Source: Orientallactaga sibirica (taxonomy: Eukaryota; Chordata; Mammalia; Rodentia; Dipodidae). From it: 64,000 bases of DNA. The stretch's first letter is position 1. Each line of letters begins with the position of its first letter. A program made the position numbers and the translations under genes. Below, piece after piece: positions 20,225 to 29,995 of the stretch. The notes beneath the pieces were generated by a model. That model was given only the letters and a program-made list of their open reading frames with translations, was not told the DNA's origin and made no database searches. The stretch spans positions 2,790,001-2,854,000 of the forward strand of contig JAEOAD010002183.1 in NCBI GenBank assembly GCA_036365145.1, given 5' to 3'.

Positions 20225-20590
20225 AGGCTTTTACTGGTCGATGTGTTATCAGTTTGTTGATTGTGAAGAGAAACAGCTAGAAGATTGTTACCAATGCCCA
20301 AGCGGGCTGTTAGGGTTCAAACAGTGAGCTAGGGGCCTTCAGTCAATACCAGAGTGTAGCCCCAGCCAAATGACATCAATTCCCTTTTCACTTTGATTGA
20401 TACCATGCAATGGCACAAACTGAAAGTAAAGAAGGAAAAGAAGAAAATAGTTTCTCCTTGATGGAGGAGAGGCCTGCCTCTCTCTGATGGAGAGAGGAGA
20501 CTGCCTTCCTCTGATGGAGGAAGGAGAAACCAAAACTTGCCAGCCCTCGATCAGGAGAAGGTCACAGGGGGCGTTAACCCCAAGGGGAGG
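20225..20590 (-). other. Presumed proviral leader, no 5' LTR or clear primer site
   Basis: Upstream of gag on the minus strand. A ~30-bp unit (ctctgatggaggagag-like) is repeated about three times at 20452-20530. No TGGCGCC-type primer-binding site and no second LTR follow; the purine satellite starts instead. Confidence 0.5.
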
Positions 20591-20599
20591 ATGTCCCTC

Positions 20600-20955
20600 A
20601 AGAGGAGGGAGGGAGGAGGAGGAGGAGGGGGAGGGGGAGGGAGGAGGGGAGGGGAGGAGGGAGGAGGGAGGAGGGGAGGGAGGAGGAGGAGGAGGAGGAG
20701 GAGGAGGAGGAGGAGGAGGAGGAGGAGGAGGAGGAGGAGGAGGAGGAGGGAGAGGAGAGAGAGGAGGAGGAGGAGGAGGGAGGGGAGGAGGAGGGGGAGG
20801 GAGGAGAGCAGGAGGAAGAGGAGGAGGGAGAGGGAGGAGAGCAGGAGGAAGGGGAGGAGGGGAGGAGGAGGAGGAGGAGGAGAGGAGGAGGAGGGAGGAG
20901 GAGGAGGAGGAGGAGGGGAGGAGGAGGAGGAGGAGGAGGGGAGGAGAGAGGAGGT
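20600..20955 (+). repeat. (GGA)n/(GAGGAG)n purine tract
   Basis: About 355 bp of almost pure GGA/GGGA/GAGA on the plus strand. It produces meaningless Gly/Arg/Glu-rich frames of 143-162 codons in several phases. The tract can in principle form triplex or G-quadruplex structures. Confidence 0.95.
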
Positions 20956-21070
20956 TTGTGATTTTTAAACTATAATTTTAAAAACAAAACCCCTGTGTTT
21001 TTAAAATATGTTAAAATAAAAACAAACATGCTAGTGTTTATCAACCTAATCAGAGCATTGAAAGTGTTGT

Positions 21071-21620
21071 CTAGGACTGAGGAGATGGCTCAGTGGGTGT
21101 GCTTGCCTTTCAAGCATGGATCCCTGACCTTTATCCCCAAAACACATGTAAAAATAATTATAAATAAATGCCAGGCATGGTAGCATGCACATGTAATCCC
21201 TGCTTTGGCTAGGTGGGAGCTGGTGGATCCCTAGCTCTGCTAGTCAGTCACTCTAGCCTAATTAGATGAGTTACAGGCCAGTGGGAGACCCTTTTTCTTT
21301 CTCTTAAAAACAAAAATAATTTTATTTATTCATTTGAGAGAGTCAGTGAGAGAGAGGCAGATAGAAACAGAGAGAGAGAATGGGCACACCAGGGCCTCTA
21401 GCCACCACAAACAAACTCCAGATGTATGTGCCACCTTTTGTGTATCTGGCTTACGTGGGTCCTTGGGAATTGAACCTGGGTCCTTTGGCTTTGCAGGCAA
21501 ATCCCTTATCTGCTAAGCCACCTCTCCAGACCCTTTTTCAAAAAGATAGATATCTTTCTTGAGAAACGACTCCTGAGGTGGTCCTCTGGTCTTCCACACG
21601 TGTACCAGCACACACATAAG
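21071..21620 (+). mobile_element. B4-like (ID-B1) SINE split by a T-SINE
   Basis: ID-like head (ctaggactgaggagatggctc) and B1-like middle (gccaggcatggtagcatgcac, gtgggagaccc) up to 21298. It resumes at 21530 with tcttccacacgtgtacc-type B4 tail. Confidence 0.65.
21300..21531 (-). mobile_element. T-SINE
   Basis: TTTTATTTATT tail, GAGAATGGGCACACCAGGGC, CCTTTGGCTTTGCAGGC, GCTAAGCCACCTCTCC. agaccctttttc on both sides (about 21286 and 21529) is the TSD within the B4-like element. Confidence 0.94.
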
Positions 21621-21639
21621 TATCATCAAGGTTTTCAGT

Positions 21640-22228
21640 GAGCTTTTGGAGGCTAAATCAGTTTTGCTCAACTTATTCAATGTGTCTGGGGCAATTGCTC
21701 CCTTTTTGAAACTCCCATTCTCTCAGCTTGTGGCCTTGTAAACTTAGTTTACCAGTATACTTTATGCCCACTGTAAAAGGACTCTCTACATTACGAAGAG
21801 TACTTTTGTTAGCAAAGGGTGGCTACCCAAGTCAAACGAGGGAGTGTTGGAGACCCCCTGGATCATGATGCCGGCTGAAAGGAAGTGAACCCCAGAGGTC
21901 AGGAAGGCCAAGGCTGTGGCTGGGCTTCAGGGGTCACGAAGTGTGTACCATCCATCTCTCTTCTTGCCTGTGAGCTGATCTTCTCCATCTGGTAGACAAC
22001 TTGGCCATTAATAGTGCTTTACATCTTGCTCTTCAGCCACACTCAGAAGACTGCTTTTCTTGCCATTTCAGCCTCAAAATTCTTTTAAAGATACAACCTG
22101 AGCCTCAGCTCTCTTTCAGCCTTGGCTCCTGGTGCAGGTGGTCCATGCTGGACCCCATGGTCGGTGCTGTCCCACCCTCTCCAGGACCCAGATGGCTCAG
22201 CATCCATCACTACACACCTCCCATTCTA
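21640..22228 (+). other. Unassigned; possible old LTR edge at 21854
   Basis: A purine run (aaacgagggag) is immediately followed by TGTTGGAGACCCCC at 21854, like a polypurine tract and LTR start. No matching LTR end, poly(A) signal or retroviral frame could be shown, so this stays a hint. Confidence 0.25.
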
Positions 22229-22245
22229 GCCTCCCCGGGTTTTTG

Positions 22246-22409
22246 TTTGTTTGTTTGTTTGTTTTGTTTTTTCAAGGTAGGGTCTCACTCTGGCCCAGGC
22301 TGACCTGGAATTAACTATGTAGTCTCAGGGTGGCCTTTAACTCATGGCGATCCTCCTACCTCTGCCTCCCGAGTGTTGGGATTAAAGGCGTGCGCCACCA
22401 TGACCGGCT
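22246..22409 (-). mobile_element. B1-type SINE
   Basis: (TTTG)n tail, AAGGTAGGGTCTCACTCTGG and GCGCCACCATGACCGGCT. TSD gcctcccc(g/a)ggtttttg at 22229-22245 and 22410-22426. Confidence 0.96.
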
Positions 22410-22592
22410 GCCTCCCCAGGTTTTTGAGGTGGGCATCAGCAACACCTGCAGAGAATGAGCTCAAGGGCACTCCAAAACTGAATGCAAGAGGCCTGGACGG
22501 CTGCCACAGGAGACCAGATAAATTCTCCTGGACTTAATTATACAAAACCTAGCCAGGATGAAGAGCGGTGTGTCCTAAGGGTGACCAAGAGA

Positions 22593-23185
22593 CAAGGAAC
22601 AGGGCTGGGGAAGTGCCTGAGTAGCACAATGCTGGCTGTACAAGCACGAACACCTGTGTACAGTTCCCCAGAACCCAGGGCAAAGCCAACGGTGGTGTAC
22701 ACCCTGTAATCCCACACTAGCGAGGTGGAGACAGGAGGATCCCTGGGACATGGTGGCTATCTTGTCTCAAACAATAATGTGACATATAAATAAGGGGGGA
22801 AGAAACTGGAGGGAGGGAGCATTGAGGATAAGAGGAGAGGTCAGGAATCAACAAAAACAAATTGTATTTGAAAATGCCAAAATAAAGCTGGGCGTGGTGG
22901 CGCATGTCTTTAATCCCAGCACTTGGGAGGCAGAGGTAAGAGGATCGCCATGAGTTCGAGGCCACTGTGAAATTATATGGTGAATTCCAGGTCAGCCTGG
23001 GCTAGAATGAGACCCTACCTCAAAAAACCAAATTTAAAAAAAAAACACACTTTAAAAACTGATCTCCAGGAGTGTGGGGAAGGTGGAGAATGACCGAGGA
23101 AGACACCCTACACTGACCTCTATCTGTGCCCACATACATAATACACATGCATACCACACATACATACACATGTTTAAAAAAAGCA
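22593..23185 (+). mobile_element. B4-like SINE split by a B1
   Basis: ID-like head aagtgcctgagtagcacaatg, then a B1-like part with gaggtggagacaggaggatccc. It resumes after the B1 with gaccgaggaagacacccta and the CA-rich tail (to about 23185). Confidence 0.65.
22887..23041 (+). mobile_element. B1-type SINE
   Basis: AGCTGGGCGTGGTGGCGCATG head, GCCATGAGTTCGAGGCC, CCTACCTCAAAAAACC. Full-length young copy. Confidence 0.95.
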
Positions 23186-23190
23186 AAGAG

Positions 23191-23277
23191 GCCGGGCGTG
23201 GTACACTTTAATCCCAGTTTAAAGGCCACCCTGAGAACAAAATCCAGGTCAGCCTGAGCCAGAGTGAAATCGAAAAC

Positions 23278-23308
<31 letters not shown>
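23191..23308 (+). mobile_element. B1-type SINE with internal deletions
   Basis: GGCCGGGCGTGGTACACTTTAATCCC lacks the usual GGCGCACGC step. A second gap removes the AGGCAGAGGTAGGAGGATC block. The 3' part (ccaggtcagcctgag) and poly(A) remain. Confidence 0.85.
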
Positions 23309-23310
<2 letters not shown>

Positions 23311-23928
23311 AAATGTCATAAAGAAATCCATTGTTCTTCCTGTACGCAGATGATATGGGCTTCTGGCAGTGATCCCTGAAGGCTTGCTCCTGAGGTGTGG
23401 GGCTCGAGGTGGGCTCTGGATCTGCCCCTTCATAGGGCCTATGGAATCCCCTCCTTGCAGACAGGACAAATGAAATACACCGCCCTCTATCCCAAGGCAG
23501 AATACATGAATGCCAGCAGTGTAAGATGAAGTGAAAAATCTCATCTGCTCATGATAATAATGCTAGTTCCAAAGGAGGACTCAACAGCCCACCCCTGGAT
23601 CAGTGAACTGCCTGGAGTGGAGGAAGTGCTTTTGCTGTAGCAGTGTCTGGGTCCCACCAGGCTGCATGGGAGAGGGTGTCGCCACCTTGGCAGTCTCCAG
23701 CTGCCTTATGACTATCAGCCGTTTACTTGTTTTGTCGGTAGGTCCTCTCCCTACACTCAGATTGTGAATTCTGGGAAGAAAGTACTCTTTCCTTTTTTAG
23801 CATTATTTCTAAGGCCTACCTGAAATATAAGACAGCAAAGTTTGTGGGAAGAAAGGAGGCCGAAAGGAACAGATAAAGCAGCAAATGGAAACATTATTTT
23901 TCTTCCAATATACTAAAAGTATATATGA
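23311..23928. other. Single-copy-looking sequence
   Basis: No repeat recognised. The 174-codon minus frame at 23020-23544 is partly B1 and poly(T), so it is not treated as a gene. Confidence 0.45.
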
Positions 23929-24083
23929 GCATGGTAGTGCACCACTCCACTCAGGATGCAGAGGTGGAAGGACTACAGTGGGTTCAAGGCCACCCGGAGA
24001 CTACACAGTGAATTCCAGGTCAGCCTGGGCTAGAGTGAGACCCTACCCTGAAAAACTAAAAAATAAATTATAAACAAATAAAT
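23929..24083 (+). mobile_element. B1-type SINE
   Basis: Head shortened (gcatggtagtgcacc), core GTTCAAGGCCACCCGGAGAC. TSD aaaagtatatatga at 23915-23928 and 24084-24097. Confidence 0.92.
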
Positions 24084-24097
24084 AAAAGTATATATGA

Positions 24098-25030
24098 ATA
24101 CTCCCTAAATTGCAGCAGTAAAAACAAAAGAACAAACAAAAAGTTCTTTTCTAGCTGACGTAAACCTGGAAGTATTAGAGCTGCCACAAGGAGGCACTAA
24201 GATTCCACATAGGCGCTCTCCACCAAGCCAAGCCAACTCCGGCCTTGAGTCTTTACCTGGGAGGGGAACCTTCTAACAGATGCCTGGGTGACTGAGCCAA
24301 GAAAGATAATTTGAAAATGAAGACTGTGGGAGAAATTAACGCAAGCAGCTACCACACTGTATGGTAAAGAGGTGAATGACTTGAAGGGTTGTGTTAGAAA
24401 AGAATTCACCCTCCACCTCCTGACAATCATCCTGGCCCTGCCCCAGAGCCACACATCCAAACAATAGCATATTGGTCCCCTCACTCCAGATATCTTTCTC
24501 CTCAGGTGCAGAGGACCACTTAGGTTCAGAAGATTGGGTTATCAGTCCACCTGCAGTATTTCCCCATAGTATTCTCCTCATTTCAGGGTGGATTATAACT
24601 GACTCAAATATTATTACCATTTTCCCCTTTCCTCCCAAGAGGTCACTTAAAACTTTTGTCCTAGACCTTTGAACCCAGATTTCTGTGTAGGCAGGCAGGA
24701 AGAAAAAAATCCTTTTAAATTTCAAATAGATATCTAACTCTTGCAAGAGACTGGGAAATGTAACCATGGAAACCAGAGCATGAGTGTAACCATGGAGACC
24801 CATTTAAACCAGCTGGGCCATTACCATTTAGAATCTGGTGGGATCTGCTTGTTTTAAGGACAGCTACCCCTGCTTAATATGGTCAGATGATGCCAGTTGT
24901 TTATGTTAGTGTTTTATAAGTATTTAAATAATGTCTGTGTACTGCCAATAGTTAAAAAACATTGGAAAGAAACTATTCCGTAGGACTTCCTCTGTTATTT
25001 ATACCAATTTCTTTCTCCTCCCTGTTTAGT
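24098..25030. other. Single-copy island of about 0.9 kb
   Basis: Not covered by any repeat I recognise. Minus-strand frames of 95 and 155 codons overlap at 24197-24803, but they have no recognisable domain and start in ordinary non-coding-looking sequence. Confidence 0.45.
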
Positions 25031-25055
25031 CACTTTTTCTTTTCTGTCTTTATTT

Positions 25056-25577
25056 TTACTCGTGTGTGTGTGTAATGTGGTGTGTGCATGTGTGGTGGGT
25101 GTTATAAGCACATGTATGTGTCCTTTCAGTGCCCATGTGCTCTCTTTGGTGGCATGCTCTATCCCTCTTTTACCTGTTCTTGTTTGTTTGTTTGTTTGTT
25201 TGTTTGTTTGTTTGTTTCTGCAATGAGAAAGACTTTGAGACAAAGGGAATGGGGCATACGAGATTCTCATGCCACTGTAAATGAGCTCCAGATGCATGTG
25301 CTGGACTGACAGGCTTTGCAAGCAAGAGCCTTTAACAGCTGAGCCATCTCCCCGGTCCCCACCCTTTCTGATTTGAGCCTGAGTCTCTTACTGTTACTGG
25401 AGCTTGCTGTTTGTCACCAGCCCAGGGGGTTTCCTGGTCTCTGCTCCCCTTTGCAGGACTGGGGTTACCAGCAGGGAGGGACAAGTAGCCCCACCCAGCT
25501 GTTGACATGGGATCAGGAAAGTCAAACCATATGCTTGCACAGGAAGTGCACTTAAGCTGGGAACATCTCTCCAGCCC
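25056..25577 (-). mobile_element. B3-like SINE split by a T-SINE
   Basis: GTGTGCATGTGTGGTGGG ... CCCTCTTTTACC (to 25177), resuming with TGAGTCTCTTACTG, ACTGGGGTTACC and GCTTGCACAGGAAGTGC to the ATCTCTCCAGCCC end. Confidence 0.7.
25178..25356 (-). mobile_element. T-SINE, internally deleted
   Basis: (TTTG)n tail, GAATGGGGCATACGAG, GAGCTCCAGATGCATGTG. The CATCTGGCTTACATGG part is missing; it ends AACAGCTGAGCCATCTCCCC. Confidence 0.8.
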
Positions 25578-25587
25578 TCCTTTTGGT

Positions 25588-25768
25588 TGTTTTTTTTTTT
25601 TTTTTTTTTTTTTTTTTGTCTTGTTTTGTTTTGTTTTTGTGAGACAGGGTCTCAGGTAATCCAAATTAGCCTTGAACTTGCTATGTAATGGAAAATGACC
25701 TTGAACTCCTGGTCCTACTACCAATGCCTCTCGAGTACTGGTATGACAGTTGTGCACCAGCTGGCTTT
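25588..25768 (-). mobile_element. Older B1-like SINE
   Basis: Long T tail, GAGACAGGGTCTCAGG, GCCTTGAACTTGCTATG. The block order is B1 but it is well diverged. Confidence 0.75.
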
Positions 25769-26092
25769 GTTGCACCAACTTCTAACAGATCCCCTCAATC
25801 TTTCTGCCCTGCCCTCTTGGTGCACCTCAGGAGTCAACACTTTGACATTCATTATTCATGCAGCAGACACATGCTAATCACCTTGCAGTGCTGGGCATTC
25901 CTAATCTGTGTGCCCAATGTAGACTCTGTCCCTCCCGCCTGAATATGGAGGCAAGTCTTATAAAAAAGGTTTCGTTTATCAAAAGTCTTTGCACTATAAT
26001 GTCAGAATTTGATTTGCATTTCCATTGATTGAAATGTGAACAATACTTTCACTTGTTTTTTTTTTCAATTTTTAAAACTTATTTTTATTTTG
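25769..26092. other. Nothing recognised
   Basis: AT-rich, no repeat family or credible frame. Confidence 0.4.
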
Positions 26093-26094
26093 TT

Positions 26095-26255
26095 TTAGCT
26101 GGACATAGTGGTGCACACCTTTAATCCCAGTACTAGGGAGGCAGAGGTAGGAGGATCGCCGTGAGAGCAAGCAACCCTGAGACTACATAGTGAATTCGAG
26201 GTCAGCCTGAGCTAGAGTGAAACCCTACCTCAAAACCCTCCTGCCCCCCAAAAAT
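26095..26255 (+). mobile_element. B1-type SINE
   Basis: AGCTGGACATAGTGGTGCACACC head, GAGGCAGAGGTAGGAGGATCGC, GTGAATTCGAGGTCAGCC. tttttattttgtt-like flanks on both sides suggest a TSD. Confidence 0.93.
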
Positions 26256-26555
26256 ATATATAATTTTATTTTGTTCCTTTTGTCTGAGTGGTATGCATGT
26301 TTGTATGCATGTAAGCACATGTGTGTGGAGGCCAGAGGTCAGGTATCTTCCTCCATCACTCTCCACTTTATTTACTGAGGCAGTCTCTCACTTGAACATA
26401 CAGCTTGCCCCAGGGATCCCCTGTCTGCCTCCGCAATGCTGGGAGTACAGGAGGGCAGCCACTTCCTCCACCCAGGATTTAAGTTACTGCTGGGGACCAA
26501 ACTCCAGTCCTCATATTTGTGGCCACTTTATCCACTGAGCCATTGTCGCAGCTCC
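26256..26555 (-). mobile_element. B3-like SINE
   Basis: GCACATGTGTGTGGAGGCCAG, AGGCAGTCTCTCACTTGAAC, CAGGGATCCCCTGTCTGCC, TATCCACTGAGCCATTG. Nearly full-length older tRNA-derived SINE. Confidence 0.75.
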
Positions 26556-26719
26556 TTTTTTTTTTTTTTTTTTTTTTTGGTTTTTCGATGTAGGGTCTCA
26601 TTCTAGTCCAGGCTGACCTGGAACTCACTATGTAGTCTCAGGGTGGCCTTGAACTCACAGCAATCCTACCTCTGCTTCCCGAGTGCTGGGATTAAAGGTT
26701 TATGCCACCACACCCGGCT
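26556..26719 (-). mobile_element. B1-type SINE
   Basis: Long T tail, TTTTTCGATGTAGGGTCTC, CTCAGGGTGGCCTTGAACTC, CCACCACACCCGGCT. Confidence 0.95.
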
Positions 26720-26721
26720 TT

Positions 26722-26939
26722 TATTTTATTTTACTTTTTGAGGCAGGACTTTATATAGCCCAGACTGGCTTCAAACTTACTAAATGTAGTCAAGGATGTC
26801 CATGAACTTCCAATCCTCCTGCCTCCATCTCCTGAATGCTGGGGTTATAGGCATATGCCAGCATACCCCAGTTTATGTGGTGCTGTGCTTTGCACATGCT
26901 AAGCAAACATTCTACCAATCAGGGAGCTACCAATCCCCA
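26722..26939 (-). mobile_element. B4-like (B1-ID) SINE
   Basis: A diverged B1 part (to about 26870) is directly followed by an ID-like part (gctttgcacatgctaagc ... ggagctac). The fused order is typical of B4-type SINEs. Confidence 0.65.
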
Positions 26940-27103
26940 GTTTTCTTTATTTGTTTATTTTGTTTTTTAAGGTAGGGTCTCGGTCTAGCCCCGTCTGACC
27001 TGGAATTTACGATGTACTCTCAGGCTGGCCTCGAACTCACAGCAATCCTCCTACCTCTGCCTCCCAAGTGCTGAGATTGAAGGGGTGCACCACCTCATCT
27101 GGC
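26940..27103 (-). mobile_element. B1-type SINE
   Basis: AAGGTAGGGTCTCGGTCTAG, CAGGCTGGCCTCGAACTC, and an altered head (gggtgcaccacctcatctgg). Confidence 0.92.
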
Positions 27104-27106
27104 AAG

Positions 27107-27340
27107 TTTTTTTTTTTTAATTTATTTTTATTTATTTATTTGAGAGTGACAGACAGAGAGAGAAAGAGGCAGAGAAAGAGAGAGAATGGGTACCAGGGCC
27201 TCCAGCCACTGCAAACGAACTCCAGATTCATGCACCACCTTGTGTATCTGGCTTACATGGGTACTGGGGAATCAAGCCTCCAACCGGGGTCCTTAGGCTT
27301 CACAAGCAAGCGCTTAACTGCTAAGTAATCTCTCCAGCCC
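27107..27340 (-). mobile_element. T-SINE
   Basis: TTATTTATTTATTTGAGAG tail, GGGTACCAGGGCCTCCAGCC, AACTGCTAAGTAATCTCTCC. caagtttt repeats either side. Confidence 0.94.
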
Positions 27341-27348
27341 AAGTTTTA

Positions 27349-27510
27349 TTTTATTTTTTTGTTTTTGGTTTTTCAAGGTAGGGTCTCACTCTAGCCCAGG
27401 CTGACCTGGAATTCACTATATAGTCTCACGGTGGCCTTGAACTCATGGTGATCCTCCTACCTCTGCCTCCCGAGTGCTGGGATTAAAGGCATGTGCCACC
27501 ACGCCCGGCT
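27349..27510 (-). mobile_element. B1-type SINE
   Basis: GGTTTTTCAAGGTAGGGTC to CCACGCCCGGCT. aagttttatttt precedes and follows (about 27341 and 27512), consistent with a TSD. Confidence 0.95.
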
Positions 27511-27529
27511 TAAGTTTTATTTTTTTGAT

Positions 27530-27611
27530 TTTATTTTTACACTGTATGTGGAGGTGTTGAACCCTGGGCTTTGCACATGCTAGCCAACTGCTCTATTGTG
27601 CAGCCCTGCCC
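27530..27611 (-). mobile_element. ID-like SINE fragment
   Basis: gttgaaccctgggctttgcacatgctagcc ... cagccctgcc (split motif) matches the ID/B4 head in reverse. Probably the far end of the older element that received the B1 and T-SINE. Confidence 0.5.
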
Positions 27612-27829
27612 CCAGGCATCTTTATCCACTTTGTAAGGACACTCACTTCTTCCCTTGCTTTACAAAAGAGGATACTTCTGTGCACCCCCTTTCTTCCCTT
27701 CCTTCCTTGTATACATTACAACTCCTTAGTCCCTGCAAGTGCAGCTTCAAAGGCCTGTGGGACAGTGTTTGACAGCAGCTGTGATGCGTCTTGTGCAACA
27801 GCAGGATTGAAAGGCAGCGGGCAGAGTCA

Positions 27830-27935
27830 AATCATCTGTGCCTGCCACTTACCATTGTGTCACCAGAGGCAGGTTATTGGACCTCTCTAAATCTCATGTT
27901 TGGTCATCTGTGAAAAGGAAATAAAATCTATCAGT
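27830..27935 (+). mobile_element. MIR relic
   Basis: tgcctgccacttaccattgt, cacc, ggttattggacctctct, tcatctgtgaaaaggaaata follow the MIR consensus order (TGCCACTTACTAGCTGTGTG, ACCTCTCTG, TCATCTGTAAAATGG). An ancient mammal-wide SINE. Confidence 0.7.
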
Positions 27936-28090
27936 CACAGGGCATAGTACTGCATTTCTAATCCTAACACTCAGGAGGCAGAGGTAGGAGGATCACTGTG
28001 TGTTCAAGGCCACCCTGAGACTACATAGTGAATTCCAGCTCAGCCTGGGCTAGAGGGAGACCCTATCTCAGAAAAGAAAAAAGAAAAAAA
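27936..28090 (+). mobile_element. B1-type SINE
   Basis: Diverged head (cacagggcatagtactgc), intact GAGGCAGAGGTAGGAGGATC and GTGAATTCCAGCTCAGCCTGG. Confidence 0.9.
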
Positions 28091-28354
28091 ACCCTCTCTC
28101 TCTATCCCTTTAGGTTATTCAGTGATAACTTCACGTAGCTGTGAAGATTCATGCGTCTACAAAGCTTGCTCTCCTGCCCTTATCTGTGTCTCTCAATGTT
28201 CCTCCATCATCTTCCTCCATGTTCTCAACCCTCCTCCTCTGCTAATTCAATAGGTGGTGGTGGTACAAATGCTCACAACCTCCATTCATGCATCTGAGTC
28301 TCTCTGGGCCCGCAGGTAACAACAGTGGGAAGCAGGATGACAACCATCCAGTCC

Positions 28355-28505
28355 TGTGGTGCTTGTCATACAGTAGGCGCTGTCCTAAGCATTTCATGGG
28401 CTGAAGTATTGAATTCTTATTATATCAATGAGGAAACAGATGCATGTCATGGTTAAGTAAATCTGCCGAGGTTGAAAGCTATAGAATGGAGAGCATTTGA
28501 GGCCC
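28355..28505 (+). mobile_element. Ancient MIR-like relic
   Basis: catacagtaggcgctgtcctaagc, atgaggaaacagatgc and ggttaagtaaatctgcc follow the widespread mammalian old-repeat order (GGCACTGTGCTAAGC, ATGAGGAAACTGAGGC, GTTAAGTAACTTGCC). Confidence 0.55.
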
Positions 28506-28801
28506 GGCCATACCTCTTAAGTTTACCCTTTTGACCCCGGTGCAATAGTCAACCTCTTCCAAGTGACACTGTTGCCTTGGTCACTGCTAATCCAATCAGA
28601 TGGCCTGAGCTGCTTCCACATCTTCTGCTCAACCCCTACACCCACCTATCTGATGTCATCATCAGCCCTGCTTTGGAGGTTACCTTCAAAGGAGAAGAGA
28701 GGAAAGGACCAAGCTCCTTCTCTGCCTGAAGGGTAAAGTCCCTTGCTCCCTCTGTTACCCAGAGGCTGACAAGTGTCTATCCCTGAGCCACACCTCATTT
28801 T

Positions 28802-28813
28802 TGTTTTCTCTTC

Positions 28814-28863
<50 letters not shown>

Positions 28864-28915
28864 CCCTTCCTACCTTCCTTCCTTCCTTCCTTTTCTTTTT
28901 TCTTTTCTTTTTTTT
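28802..28915 (+). repeat. (TTTC)n/(TTCC)n microsatellite
   Basis: About 60 bp of CTTT repeats then CCTT repeats and poly(T). It leads straight into the old B1-ID SINE in reverse, so it is an expanded SINE tail. The Lys/Glu/Arg-rich frames over it are not genes. Confidence 0.9.
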
Positions 28916-29282
28916 TTTGTATTTCAAGACAAGATCTCATAAATCACACAGGCTGACCTTGAACTTGCTATATAGCTGAGGATGACCTTGAACTCCTGAT
29001 CCTTCTGCCTCCATCTCCTGAGTACTATAAGATTAAAAATGTGCATCGAGCCGGGCGTGGTGGCACATGCCTTTAATACCAGCACTCGGGAGGCAGAGGT
29101 AGGAGGATCGCCAAGAGTTCAAGGCCACCCTGAGACTTCATATGAATTCCAGATCAGCCTAAGCTAGAGTGAGACCCTACCTCGAAAAATCAAAAGAAAA
29201 TTTTAAAAATGTGCATCGCCATGTCCAGTTTATGCAGTGCTGGGGCTTGAGACCAGGCCATGCTAGGCAAGCTGCACGCTCA
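28916..29282 (-). mobile_element. Old B1-ID (B4-like) SINE, split by a B1
   Basis: Two arms: 28916-29048 (cagggctgacc-like B1 blocks, gatgaccttgaactcctg) and 29203-29282 (ID-like gctggggcttgagacc ... ccatgctaggcaag). Confidence 0.65.
29049..29202 (+). mobile_element. B1-type SINE
   Basis: AGCCGGGCGTGGTGGCACATG start to CCTACCTCGAAAAATC. TSD ttaaaaatgtgcatcg at 29033-29048 and 29203-29218. Confidence 0.96.
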
Positions 29283-29640
29283 GCCCACCTTCCCCACCTG
29301 TGCACCTCTCTACTTGTCAGCCTTCCCTTTTTCCAAACACCAGCATGCACATGTGTGAGGCTCAGCCTCATAAAAGAAACAAATACGTTTCTATACTGGT
29401 CCTCAGCCCCTGCTCTCCGCTTGACTCTGAACCTCTACAGTCTGGCCACCTGATGACTGCAGTTGTGCACCAGGGCCCCAAAGTGGCTCCTTCTCTCTGC
29501 AGCGTTGGTCTCTGCTGATGGTTTGCTCCCTCTAAAACTCTCACCTTTCTTGGTCTTCCTTCCTCCGGCTATTCCTCCGAACTCCTCTACCAGTTCTTCC
29601 CTCCCAGCCTTGTTCTTACATTTGGATTTGCCTGAGGTTC
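29283..29640. other. Nothing recognised
   Basis: C/T-rich single-copy-looking interval. Overlapping short frames on both strands have no recognisable domain. Confidence 0.4.
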
Positions 29641-29821
29641 CTTGGCCTGCAAAGCCAAAGGACCTCGGTTTGATTCCCCAGGACCCATGTAAGCCAGATG
29701 TATAAGGTGGCACATGCATCTGGAGTTCGTTTGCAGTGGCTGGAGGCCCTGGCATGCCCATTTTCTCTCTCCCACTCTCTCTCTCTTAAATAAATAAATA
29801 AAAATAAAAGTAATATATAAA
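29641..29821 (+). mobile_element. T-SINE, 5'-truncated
   Basis: It starts within the tRNA-like head (ttggcctgcaaagcc), then GGTTTGATTCCCC and GGAGTTCGTTTGCAGTGG, ending in AAATAAATAAATAAA. Confidence 0.92.
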
Positions 29822-29995
29822 AAATTGTATTTATTTATTTGCAAGCAGAGAGAGAATGGCCACACCAGGGCAAATACACTCTAGATGCATGTGCCACTTT
29901 GTGCATCTGGATTTACATGGGTACGGGGGAATTGAACTCTGCTGCTTAGACTTTGCAGGCAAATGCCTTAACTACTAAGCAATCTCTCTAACCCC
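29822..29995 (-). mobile_element. T-SINE
   Basis: Tail-to-tail with the previous copy: TGTATTTATTTATTTGC, AGAATGGCCACACCAGGGC with a deleted centre, CTTAACTACTAAGCAATCTC. Confidence 0.92.

Noticed and set aside
20540..20590. ggggttaacgcccc (minus) as a retroviral primer-binding site
   Set aside because: It does not match the 3' end of a lysine, proline or phenylalanine tRNA well enough, and no LTR adjoins it.
20487..20975. 162- and 143-codon frames rich in Gly, Arg and Glu
   Set aside because: They translate the (GGA)n tract in different phases; repeats give open frames without coding meaning.
23020..23544. 174-codon minus-strand frame
   Set aside because: It crosses a B1 SINE and a poly(T) run and has no recognisable domain.
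25332..25778. 148-codon minus-strand frame
   Set aside because: Built from B3-like and B1-like SINE sequence and poly(A)-encoded lysines.
28646..28979. Lys/Glu/Arg-rich and Phe/Ser/Leu-rich frames
   Set aside because: Same reason: TTTC/TTCC microsatellite at a SINE tail.
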